A DNA stretch of 64,000 bases. Source: Bartonella sp. HY328. GTDB taxonomy: Bacteria; Pseudomonadota; Alphaproteobacteria; Rhizobiales; Rhizobiaceae. Below are positions 26,606 through 33,927 of this stretch, piece by piece. Every line of letters starts with the position of its first letter. The first letter of the stretch is position 1. Under the pieces are notes generated by a model. That model made no database searches. It was not told the DNA's origin and saw only the letters and a list, made by a program, of their open reading frames with translations. The stretch is taken from NCBI RefSeq assembly GCF_025449335.1, contig NZ_CP104883.1:62001-126000 (forward strand), written 5' to 3'. A program made the translations under genes and the position numbers.

Positions 26606-27181
26606 TTAACGGTTTTCCCCCGGTACCCATAAAATATCGCCGCCCTTATCGCTATTGGCATAGCGTGCCGCTACAAAAAGCAAATCAGAAACGCGATTAA
26701 TATAATGCAATGCCGCAAGATTAATCGGCTCGATTTCCTGTAGCGCAACCATATCACGCTCGGCGCGCCGACTAATCGTGCGGGCAAGATGCAAATATGC
26801 GCTTGCATGGCTACCGGCTGGCAAAATAAAAGAGCGTAACGGCTCCAATGTCTGATTTAAAATATCAATCTCTTGTTCAATACGACTGACTTGCGCGGCA
26901 ACAATACGCAAATCATGGTTGTCTTGAACATTATCATCACGCAATGGCGTTGCCAGATCCGCACCAAGATCAAAAAAATCATTTTGAATGCGTAGCAGCA
27001 TCACATCAAGCATACTGCCTTGCTCTATGTAAAGCCGCGCAACGCCAATGGCCGAATTTGCTTCATCAATAGTACCATAGGCTTCAATACGTGGATTAGA
27101 TTTGCGCAAGCGCGAACCATCAACAAGGCCCGTTGTGCCATCATCACCTGTACGTGTGTAAATTTTGTTTAGCTTAACCAT
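26606..27181 (-). CDS. PduO-type cob(I)alamin adenosyltransferase
   Basis: A 191-residue ATP:corrinoid adenosyltransferase that makes adenosylcobalamin. The N-terminal ATP-binding motif KIYTRTGDDGTTGLVDGSR is intact, followed by AYGTIDEANSAIG, and the C-terminal half has the corrinoid/ATP motif RTISRRAERDMVAL and INRVSDLLFVAARYAN. The ribosome binding site AAGGGT is well spaced. No cobalamin riboswitch (no B12 box) is seen in the leader, and no cobalamin-dependent enzyme gene is next to it. Confidence 0.93.
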   Translation of the reverse strand: MVKLNKIYTRTGDDGTTGLVDGSRLRKSNPRIEAYGTIDEANSAIGVARLYIEQGSMLDVMLLRIQNDFFDLGADLATPLRDDNVQDNHDLRIVAAQVSRIEQEIDILNQTLEPLRSFILPAGSHASAYLHLARTISRRAERDMVALQEIEPINLAALHYINRVSDLLFVAARYANSDKGGDILWVPGENR

Positions 27182-27500
27182 GAGATTACCCTTATTGATG
27201 AAAATGCAGTAACTTAACCTTAAAATTTAGGCTTGCTCTTGGCAAGCAATGACACCGTAACCAAAAATTATATATAAGATAAGCAAAAACTGGCGGACAT
27301 GATAAAATATCAATTCAAGATCAAGGAGACTAAGGCCTAAAAAACAAAACCTAGTAAATAGCCTTTTATTGCGCCACTTTGCTCTTCAAGACATCATAAC
27401 CATAGATAATGCATGATTAGATGACAGCAATCAGCATGACACAAAATTTAAAGAAATTTAAAAAAATGGAAAATATAAAACCAGATGGCTTTTAGCAAAC
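27182..27500. other. intergenic between the pduO-type gene and tRNA-Gly
   Basis: About 320 bases with a minor hairpin (CTTGC/GCAAG at about 27233-27247). No gene and no B12-type riboswitch were found. Confidence 0.4.
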
Positions 27501-27575
27501 TGGAGCGGGCGATGGGATTCGAACCCACGACCCCAACCTTGGCAAGGTTGTGCTCTACCCCTGAGCTACGCCCGC
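27501..27575 (-). tRNA. tRNA-Gly(GCC), copy 1
   Basis: Read on the minus strand: acceptor stem GCGGGCG/CGCCCGC, D arm GCTC-AGGGGTA-GAGC, anticodon arm CAACC-TTGCCAA-GGTTG with anticodon GCC, T arm GTGGG-TTCGAAT-CCCAT, discriminator T and an encoded CCA end. All stems pair fully. The mature sequence is identical to copy 2. Confidence 0.97.
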
Positions 27576-27888
27576 TCATCTGCGTATTGAAGCAGTATAC
27601 TTCATTTCAGGATTGGCGTTATATGCAGCAATCACTTACAAATTGCAAGCGCAAAATTGAAATAAATCTCAAAAAATATAAAAATAATTTAAATCCTATA
27701 AAGAAAGGAGATTTACCAGCACTTATTGGACTTTTGATAGCGCAGTCAAATGGCATTCGATGCTTGATTATTTCAGCATGTAATGTGAATAGATGCTAAT
27801 ATTATAAAATTATTCAAAATATATGCTTAGTGACATAAGCAAATGCTATAGCAATTTATAAGAAATATATGCGCAAGATTTTGAAAAT
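27576..27888. other. spacer between the two tRNA-Gly genes
   Basis: About 313 bases. The first ~57 (27576-27632) are a near-copy of the leader of the second tRNA gene (27964-28020), including a conserved small hairpin (GAAG...CTTC). The rest is AT-rich without features. Confidence 0.6.
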
Positions 27889-27963
27889 TGGAGCGGGCGA
27901 TGGGATTCGAACCCACGACCCCAACCTTGGCAAGGTTGTGCTCTACCCCTGAGCTACGCCCGC
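27889..27963 (-). tRNA. tRNA-Gly(GCC), copy 2
   Basis: Same sequence and folding as copy 1, 388 bases away on the same strand, also with encoded CCA. The leaders of the two copies are near-identical, so the pair arose by duplication of a unit of promoter plus tRNA. Confidence 0.97.
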
Positions 27964-28359
27964 TCATCTGCGTGTTGAAGCAATATGCTTCATGTCAGGA
28001 TTGGCGTTATATGCCGCAACGGTTATGATAATGCAACAAGAAAATTCATTTTTTTATAAAAAAAATATAATGATATGATTTTATTGAATAATTTTAAATT
28101 TAAATTTGCATGTTTTTTTGGTAAAATGCGTTTCTGTAAAATTTTGATTCCTTTTAAGACAATTGCTTGCAAATTGGTACTTGCAAATTGGTACTTGCAA
28201 ACTGGTACTTGCAAACTGGCTTTCGTTAAAATCAAGATGGAATAAAAGGCAGGGTTTTTGTTTTCAAGCATATCAGCATTAGATTTAATTTTGTGGTTGC
28301 GTAACCAAGCAGCAAGCCTTAAATCAAAAGGCATATAATAGAAAAGGATTCTTGGCAAA
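27964..28359. other. leader of tRNA-Gly copy 2 and upstream region of holA
   Basis: Contains the duplicated tRNA leader (27964-28020), AT-rich sequence, and the 14-bp tandem repeat at 28166-28219. A 133-codon minus-strand frame crosses it, but it runs into holA and encodes repeat-derived sequence, so it is not called. Confidence 0.5.
28166..28219. repeat. tandem repeat of a 14-bp unit
   Basis: Almost four head-to-tail copies of CTTGCAAAYTGGTA: two with T and two with C at the variable position, the last truncated to 12 bases. It lies about 140 bases before holA. A single exact copy of the same phase-shifted unit (ACTGGTACTTGCAA) recurs at 56643-56656. Confidence 0.9.
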
Positions 28360-29406
28360 ATGGCGCAACGAAAGGCCCATGAGGTTGATGGTTTTATTCG
28401 CAAGCCCTCGTCAACTTTTCCCATTATACTGGTCTATGGGCCAGATAAGGGATTGGTATCTGAACGCGCATCGCTTTTTGCCAAAAATACTGGCATAGAC
28501 TTACAAGATCCTTTTTCAACCTTAAAGATTGATGCCAGCGAAATTGATAGCGACCCTGCTCGCCTTAGTGATGAAGCCCGTACTGTATCGCTATTTGGCG
28601 GCGAACGCTTAATCTGGGTACGCAATGGCGGTGCACAAAAAGGCTTGGCTGAGGCAGTAAAATGGTTGATAGCAACACCGCCACAGGGCACTTATGTTTT
28701 AATTGAAGCTGGTGATTTGAAAAAAGGCGTGACTGGCTTACGCGGTATTGTTGAGGCCGGGTCGTGTGCGATGGCGCTTCCTTGTTATAGCGATAATCAA
28801 AGTGGCATTGATGCGCTTATTGACCAAGTGCTTGATGAATTTTCGATGAAAATCTCATTAGATGCACGCAAATGGCTGCGTGAAAGCCTAGGTGCTGATC
28901 GCTTGGCCTCGCGCGGTGAATTAGAAAAACTATGTTTTTATGCCAAAGGGCAGAGCGAAATCAGCGTAGAAGATGTCGCCAATGCAGTTAGCGATGTCAG
29001 TGCGCTTTCGCAAGATGAAATTATTGATGGCGTAGTTTCAGGTAATGTTGATAGTTTCAACCAGCATTTTGACCGACAAGTTGAAAGTGGAGTCGCTTTA
29101 TTTCTTGTTTTAAGCGCAGCTCAACGGCAATTCCAACAATTAATGCAGATGCGCGCGCAAATGGATAATGAGGGTAGTTCAGCAAGCCAGTTAGTGAAAT
29201 CGGCGCGTCCACCGATATTTTTTAAACGAGTACCCATTGTCGAACGGGCATTAAATAATTGGACGATGCCGCGAATTATTCGCGCTATGGAACGGCTACA
29301 AACTGCCGTGCTTGAAAGCCGTAAATCCGCAACCCTTGCCACGCCAATTATCCGCCAAACATTACTCGCTTTAACGATTGAAGCGGCACGCGCAGCGCAG
29401 CGTTAA
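28360..29406 (+). CDS. holA: DNA polymerase III delta subunit
   Basis: A 348-residue clamp-loader subunit that opens the beta sliding clamp. The N-terminal domain has IILVYGPDKGLVSERASLF; DEARTVSLFGGERLIWVRN is the typical delta motif; and the middle/C-terminal helical part includes RGELEKLCFYAKG, and VSALSQDEIIDGVVSGN. In Rhizobiales holA usually follows leuS and lptE; here it follows tRNA genes. The upstream AAAAGGA is rather far (12 bases) from the ATG. Confidence 0.93.
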   Translation: MAQRKAHEVDGFIRKPSSTFPIILVYGPDKGLVSERASLFAKNTGIDLQDPFSTLKIDASEIDSDPARLSDEARTVSLFGGERLIWVRNGGAQKGLAEAVKWLIATPPQGTYVLIEAGDLKKGVTGLRGIVEAGSCAMALPCYSDNQSGIDALIDQVLDEFSMKISLDARKWLRESLGADRLASRGELEKLCFYAKGQSEISVEDVANAVSDVSALSQDEIIDGVVSGNVDSFNQHFDRQVESGVALFLVLSAAQRQFQQLMQMRAQMDNEGSSASQLVKSARPPIFFKRVPIVERALNNWTMPRIIRAMERLQTAVLESRKSATLATPIIRQTLLALTIEAARAAQR

Positions 29407-29669
29407 AAAACTAAGCTTGCCATATTATCCACAATATTGGTGAAAATAGCAAAACGCATTAAAGCTCTTTTCAAGAGATTGTTCACCTTTATCTGGCACA
29501 ATTACTATTCAAAATGACAAAGACTCATTTTAGTCGCAGTTTTTTGAAATGCATAGTGCTTGAAGGTTTACGCCTCATTCACGCATAAAGATTATGATTT
29601 AGACGAATGACATAGAATACATATCTAAAAAGCGCAAAAACTTTAAGGATATGCGGTAATGGATAGAAT

Positions 29670-30233
29670 ATGCTTGCAACGATTGATACATTTTTAGCGC
29701 AAAGCCTTGCGGGTAGCACTCAGACACCAACATTAATCATTTGGTTTGGTATTTTTTGCGCCAAGGGGCTTTTATATTTCATACCGCTACATTTATTGCT
29801 TTTATGGTTTGCTGGCGGCAAATTCGAGCGTCGTGCTGCTTTGACAATTGTTGCAAGTATTATAATCGGTTTATTTATCAGCCATTTGATTGGTCTTGTT
29901 TTTTACCGAGAGCGCCCCTTTGTTGCCGGTATTGTTGAAGCACTTATTCACCATTCACCCAATGCGTCATTTCCTTCAAATCATGCCACAATTTGTGCCG
30001 CCTATTTTTTTAGTCTTTATTTATTGCGCTATAAAATGGCCGCAAAATTTGCGCTTGGCTTACTCGTGCTTGTTTGTTGGGGACGTATTTTTGTTGGCGT
30101 GCACTATCCCTTTGATATTTTCGCAGGAATTATCCTTGGTGGTCTAAGTGCTTATGGCTGCACCCGCTTTGTTTTACCTAAAATCCCAGCAATTTTTATA
30201 GCTTTTCCAGCACAAAAACTATCAGAGAAGTAA
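29670..30233 (+). CDS. PAP2-family phosphatase, BcrC-like undecaprenyl-diphosphatase
   Basis: A 187-residue inner-membrane phosphatase with about five or six helices. The three PAP2 motifs are present: YRERPF, FPSNHATICAAYFFSLY and GRIFVGVHYPFDIFAG. The spacing and YRERPFVAG form fit BcrC-type enzymes that recycle undecaprenyl diphosphate, the lipid carrier for peptidoglycan and O-antigen. It lies next to, but on the opposite strand from, the vanW/vanX-like envelope operon. Confidence 0.88.
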   Translation: MLATIDTFLAQSLAGSTQTPTLIIWFGIFCAKGLLYFIPLHLLLLWFAGGKFERRAALTIVASIIIGLFISHLIGLVFYRERPFVAGIVEALIHHSPNASFPSNHATICAAYFFSLYLLRYKMAAKFALGLLVLVCWGRIFVGVHYPFDIFAGIILGGLSAYGCTRFVLPKIPAIFIAFPAQKLSEK

Positions 30234-30350
30234 ATATTATCATTGCTACGTCCTAAAACAAACCTTACAAAAATATTTCAATAGTAAAAAAGAAATTGCA
30301 TTGATGCCATCGCATGCAATTTCCAAGTCTTTAAAAAAGCTTCATCATAA

Positions 30351-30449
30351 GAGCGTTTTTTGAAAAGTATGAAGCGGTTTTCGGACAAAAAATGCGGTGT
30401 AAACAATGGATTAGAGCGCCAATCTGACCCAACCAGATCGGTGCTCTAG
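30351..30449. repeat. dispersed mosaic repeat, copy 1
   Basis: About 100 bases containing GAAGCGGTTTTCGGAC, GCGGTGTAAACAA and a terminal imperfect hairpin (TAGAGCGCC...GGTGCTCTA). A near-copy in reverse orientation lies at 57553-57654. The sequence resembles the short intergenic mosaic elements known from Rhizobiales. Its last bases supply the TAG stop codon of the membrane protein gene ending at 30446. Confidence 0.85.
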
Positions 30450-32005
30450 TGGGACGGTGCAAGGGCTGGAAATTCGCTTAAATCTTCATCTTGATAACGG
30501 TTATACAAAAATTGCGGCCTCGCCATTGATGGGTTAAGGTCACTATCATTGAGTATAGTAGCTAATGATTGGTTGAAACTTGCAGTGACATTATCGCGAA
30601 ATTGCTGATAGCAATCCTCGCGCATGTAAAGATAACCTAGCACCGGCATGATTTTAATAAAAGGCTGTGCAAAATCACATTGCTCTGGCCAATAGGCATA
30701 AGCCTCAGTTGGGTTAATCCCATAAACCAAGCGCCAAATTCGTGTTTTGTCCCAATGACGCTCTGGCATGAAAGAAAACGCTTCACCGCCGGTTTTATAT
30801 TTATAATAATAATGCATATCGCGATTAACAATCAGCATTGGCGGCGGCGCAAAAGTAGCCATCAAAGCATCATATTGTTTAAAAATTGCTTTTTCATTGA
30901 TATTTTCAATATTAACGCTGCGATATAATGATGTGCCTGTAAGCAGCATCAACGCAACCGCCAACAGGCTCATTTGCAGATATTTTGCAAGTGTTTTTGG
31001 CTTTGGTATTGGCTGGTCTTTCAAAAACCATATACTGATGAATAAAACGAGTAAGGGAAAGGCTAGCGCGATGCGTTCACCAAAATTCATTGTCTCTTGA
31101 CCAAGGCTTGGTAAAAAACAAGAAAATAGCGGTAAAAAGTGCCATAGATTACTTTTTGACGACCGCACCGCAAAAAATAGCAAACCAAGCACCCAAATAC
31201 CGCAAAAGAGTAGCTCCAGCTTTATTGCAAGCGGCAAAAATGGCTCGCTTAATAAGGCAATTAACCCCAATTGAAGTTGATTACTTTGAAAGCGGTAAAA
31301 ATCAAATAGCCCCAAGTATAAAACACCGCTCACCAATGCAGCAATGAGACCGATAGAGAGAAGAGTAACCGCAATCAGTATTTGCCATTTTAACTTGGCA
31401 ATATTACCACCCTGCCCTGCGTGCAATTTTACCTTGTTATTATCTTTTCTTTTGGACCAATAATAGCCGATAAGGGATAGCGAAAAAAGCCCGATATAAA
31501 TGATTGCCGATTTATGGAAAAACACCGCAAGACATGAAAATCCCATAAAAACAAAAATATAGCGCGGATAGCGATACATAAAATTTACGGTAATCACTAA
31601 AATAATCCAACTGGTAAATTGTTTAGGAAATTCAACCGCCATAAAATAAAAGCTAGGTGAAATGAAAATCCAATACAAAATAATAAGCGCTAAAGCACCG
31701 TTTTTTATAGTTTTTAAAAGGAGATAAAAGGCAAGTAAAAACAAGCCAAAACTAAGAGCGATATAGATTTTCACCATTGCTTCGCCATTATTGACAAAAT
31801 ATGCAAGCGGTCTCATCAGCCAAAACAGCCAACTATCATCGGGAATACGCAAGCGACCATGATCAATGAGGCTTTGCGCTTGCACTGCATAATAATAGCC
31901 ATCATAACCATAAAAGTAGCTTTGATGAAACAGAATAAGCCCAAGCTGAAGCGCAGCCATAAAAATGGCTAAGCAAATAAAGCCAGTTCTCCAATAATGC
32001 TTCAT
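30446..32005 (-). CDS. polytopic membrane protein, GT-C glycosyltransferase-like
   Basis: A 519-residue protein with ten or more membrane helices and a soluble C-terminal part. I start it at 32005, where ATGA overlaps the stop of the preceding gene; a further ATG lies four codons upstream at 32017. The first periplasmic loop reads FYGYDGYYYAVQAQSL, with the acidic residue typical of lipid-linked-sugar (GT-C) transferases, and is followed by PDDSWLFWLMRPLAYF. The family is inferred from topology and this loop only. It is the last gene of the vanW/vanX-like operon, and its stop codon lies in a mosaic repeat. Confidence 0.65.
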   Translation of the reverse strand: MKHYWRTGFICLAIFMAALQLGLILFHQSYFYGYDGYYYAVQAQSLIDHGRLRIPDDSWLFWLMRPLAYFVNNGEAMVKIYIALSFGLFLLAFYLLLKTIKNGALALIILYWIFISPSFYFMAVEFPKQFTSWIILVITVNFMYRYPRYIFVFMGFSCLAVFFHKSAIIYIGLFSLSLIGYYWSKRKDNNKVKLHAGQGGNIAKLKWQILIAVTLLSIGLIAALVSGVLYLGLFDFYRFQSNQLQLGLIALLSEPFLPLAIKLELLFCGIWVLGLLFFAVRSSKSNLWHFLPLFSCFLPSLGQETMNFGERIALAFPLLVLFISIWFLKDQPIPKPKTLAKYLQMSLLAVALMLLTGTSLYRSVNIENINEKAIFKQYDALMATFAPPPMLIVNRDMHYYYKYKTGGEAFSFMPERHWDKTRIWRLVYGINPTEAYAYWPEQCDFAQPFIKIMPVLGYLYMREDCYQQFRDNVTASFNQSLATILNDSDLNPSMARPQFLYNRYQDEDLSEFPALAPSH

Positions 32006-33786
32006 ATTTTTGTACAAAACGGCACACGCTTAACAGGGACTACAAGGTCGGTATAAATATCGGATTTTACGGCATAAACATCTTTTTCAAGTAATATTTT
32101 ACGCAATTTTTCCCGAAGTTCACCAATGGTTTTTGCTTCAACCACAAATCCGTCATCAAGTAAAACGCTAAGCCCTAAATCTTCACCTTCATATTCTTCC
32201 CTATCATAGATTGGCATAGCAACAAGGAAATTTAAAAGCTTTTTTTGCTCACTTTCAGCAAGATTTGAAAATTTTTCTATTTTAAAAAGATTTTGGAAAA
32301 TTTGTGGGGCGGCATGGGCAATTTCATCATTTCCCTTACCACTTATATAACCAACACTGCGTGAAAAAGACGTTTGATATTTTTTACCAAATAGTCTCAT
32401 CTCATTTGGTTTTACAAGCTCGAAATTACCTTCTGCAACTGTAGCAAAGGGGCGATTTTTACTATCTGGCTTGAAACGCGCAGGATAAAGCACAAAGCTG
32501 CCATTACTACGCAATCGAAAGGTTGAAACATAACAATGATCCTTGCGCAAGTACTTCTCGCTCAAAGTTGCCCAATCCATATCACCAAAAAAACTACTAA
32601 ATGTTTTATCGGTAAAAGCATTGTCCGTAAGTTCGGCGATTATTGGTATTTCTTGACTAATAGGCACAATAATTGCGCCCTTATTGTCAATAAAGCGCAA
32701 TTCGGATAACACAACATCTCTATAGGCTTGCCCTTTATAAATATCGGCAATTTCCAAAACAATTTGGCTATTCGTGATTGGTTTTGGCAGCATAATTTTT
32801 TGCATGGCTTGTTCGTCTTTGACCGCAATTTTTTCGCCATTTATCAAAAGAGCTTTCACGCGGCTATTAGCATAAAAATGCTTATCTGACCTTTGATAGC
32901 CATTCCATATCATCACACCCGCAATATTGTGTTGGTTTTTAAAGTTAAGGGCGATTTTGGTGCCAATGCCATTGCCTTTTTTACCATCTGTTGCAAAGGC
33001 CATGCTGGTATTGGAATCAAAAAGATGGCTTGGATGATAAGCATTTTGTGGATCAAGAATTGAAGTGGCATTGAGTTCTATCAATGGTGCTTCAATCGGT
33101 AAATTAACCGCCAAAGCATGCGGCTCATTATAAATTTCTTTAACTAATGAAGGTCCACCAAATGACTCTAAAATATCTTTATTCACAAGATCAATTGAAG
33201 TGACTTCCCATTTTGCAGCTAGGTTACCGTCAATGATGCGAAAAAATACCGATTTCGCTTTATATTGGAGTTTAAACGAGCCGTCTATACGATATGGTTC
33301 GCGCCTTAAAACATAAACGGCCTTACTGGGATCGATCTCGAAACGTTGAACAACAAAAGGAATTGGATCCCTATCTTCTCCCATTGTATCAGCAATAGCA
33401 TCACTACCATCAAGATAGGCGGTAAAGGTGAGGCCTTCGCTATTACCGGTAACCGTTATCACGATATAATCTAGTTGGAAGGGCTGTTCAAATTGAAAGG
33501 CAAAACCTTCATTCACCCCGCCATCCTTGGTTTGTGGTTGCCAAGCCCCTTCACAATTTTTATCTAAAAGACAAATAATTGACGTTGATTGCTCTGTTGC
33601 GCTTGTTGGTGATGCCATTAAAATAGTTGGCACTATTTGATCTGTTGCGCTTGTTGGTGATGCCATTAAAATAGTTCGCACTATTTGATCTGTATTGTCT
33701 TGCGTATATCCTAAAGTTGGTAGGAAACCAATAATGACAATAATGACAGGGCAAAGCCGAAATAGATTATTAAAAAAATACCTCAT
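32002..33786 (-). CDS. secreted protein with NADase-type glycan-binding domain, paralogue B
   Basis: A 594-residue exported protein. Signal peptide 1-28 (cleavage near GYTQ). Residues 32-63 are two tandem 16-residue units (TDQIVxTILMASPTSA). Residues about 66-205 look like a discoidin-type beta-sandwich (CLLDKNCEGAWQP, GFAFQFEQPFQLDYIVITV). Residues about 240-366 are a NADase-type glycan-binding domain: HLFDSNTSMAFATDGKKGNG, IWNGYQRSDKHFYANSRVK, VVLSELRF. The C-terminal ~220 residues are unassigned. It probably binds cell-surface glycan or peptidoglycan in the periplasm. It is 141 bases downstream of its paralogue and coupled to the membrane protein gene. Confidence 0.8.
   Translation of the reverse strand: MRYFFNNLFRLCPVIIVIIGFLPTLGYTQDNTDQIVRTILMASPTSATDQIVPTILMASPTSATEQSTSIICLLDKNCEGAWQPQTKDGGVNEGFAFQFEQPFQLDYIVITVTGNSEGLTFTAYLDGSDAIADTMGEDRDPIPFVVQRFEIDPSKAVYVLRREPYRIDGSFKLQYKAKSVFFRIIDGNLAAKWEVTSIDLVNKDILESFGGPSLVKEIYNEPHALAVNLPIEAPLIELNATSILDPQNAYHPSHLFDSNTSMAFATDGKKGNGIGTKIALNFKNQHNIAGVMIWNGYQRSDKHFYANSRVKALLINGEKIAVKDEQAMQKIMLPKPITNSQIVLEIADIYKGQAYRDVVLSELRFIDNKGAIIVPISQEIPIIAELTDNAFTDKTFSSFFGDMDWATLSEKYLRKDHCYVSTFRLRSNGSFVLYPARFKPDSKNRPFATVAEGNFELVKPNEMRLFGKKYQTSFSRSVGYISGKGNDEIAHAAPQIFQNLFKIEKFSNLAESEQKKLLNFLVAMPIYDREEYEGEDLGLSVLLDDGFVVEAKTIGELREKLRKILLEKDVYAVKSDIYTDLVVPVKRVPFCTKI
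33598..33693. repeat. 48-bp in-frame tandem duplication inside paralogue B
   Basis: Two adjacent 48-bp units encode the 16-residue repeats after the signal peptide. They differ by very few bases (one changes Pro to Arg). Paralogue A has one unit only, so this is a recent expansion. Confidence 0.9.
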
Positions 33787-33927
33787 CAGCTTATGCCCCT
33801 TTTTATAATTGAATAATCAATGGATATTGGCAAAAATTTAACAGCCATAAATGCTAACTTTTATTATTAACTCTGTATCTTATATTCTTCAACAGGCGAA
33901 ATAAACCACATTTTCTCAAATATTGGT

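Noticed and set aside
27182..27500. Cobalamin riboswitch before the pduO-type gene
   Set aside because: No B12 box or the expected multi-stem architecture is visible in the leader.
28166..28219. Possible CRISPR-like array
   Set aside because: The 14-bp units are directly head to tail without spacers, and no cas gene is present.
28023..28424. A 133-codon minus-strand frame across the tandem repeat
   Set aside because: It overlaps the start of holA, its middle is translated 14-bp repeats, and it has no ribosome binding site.
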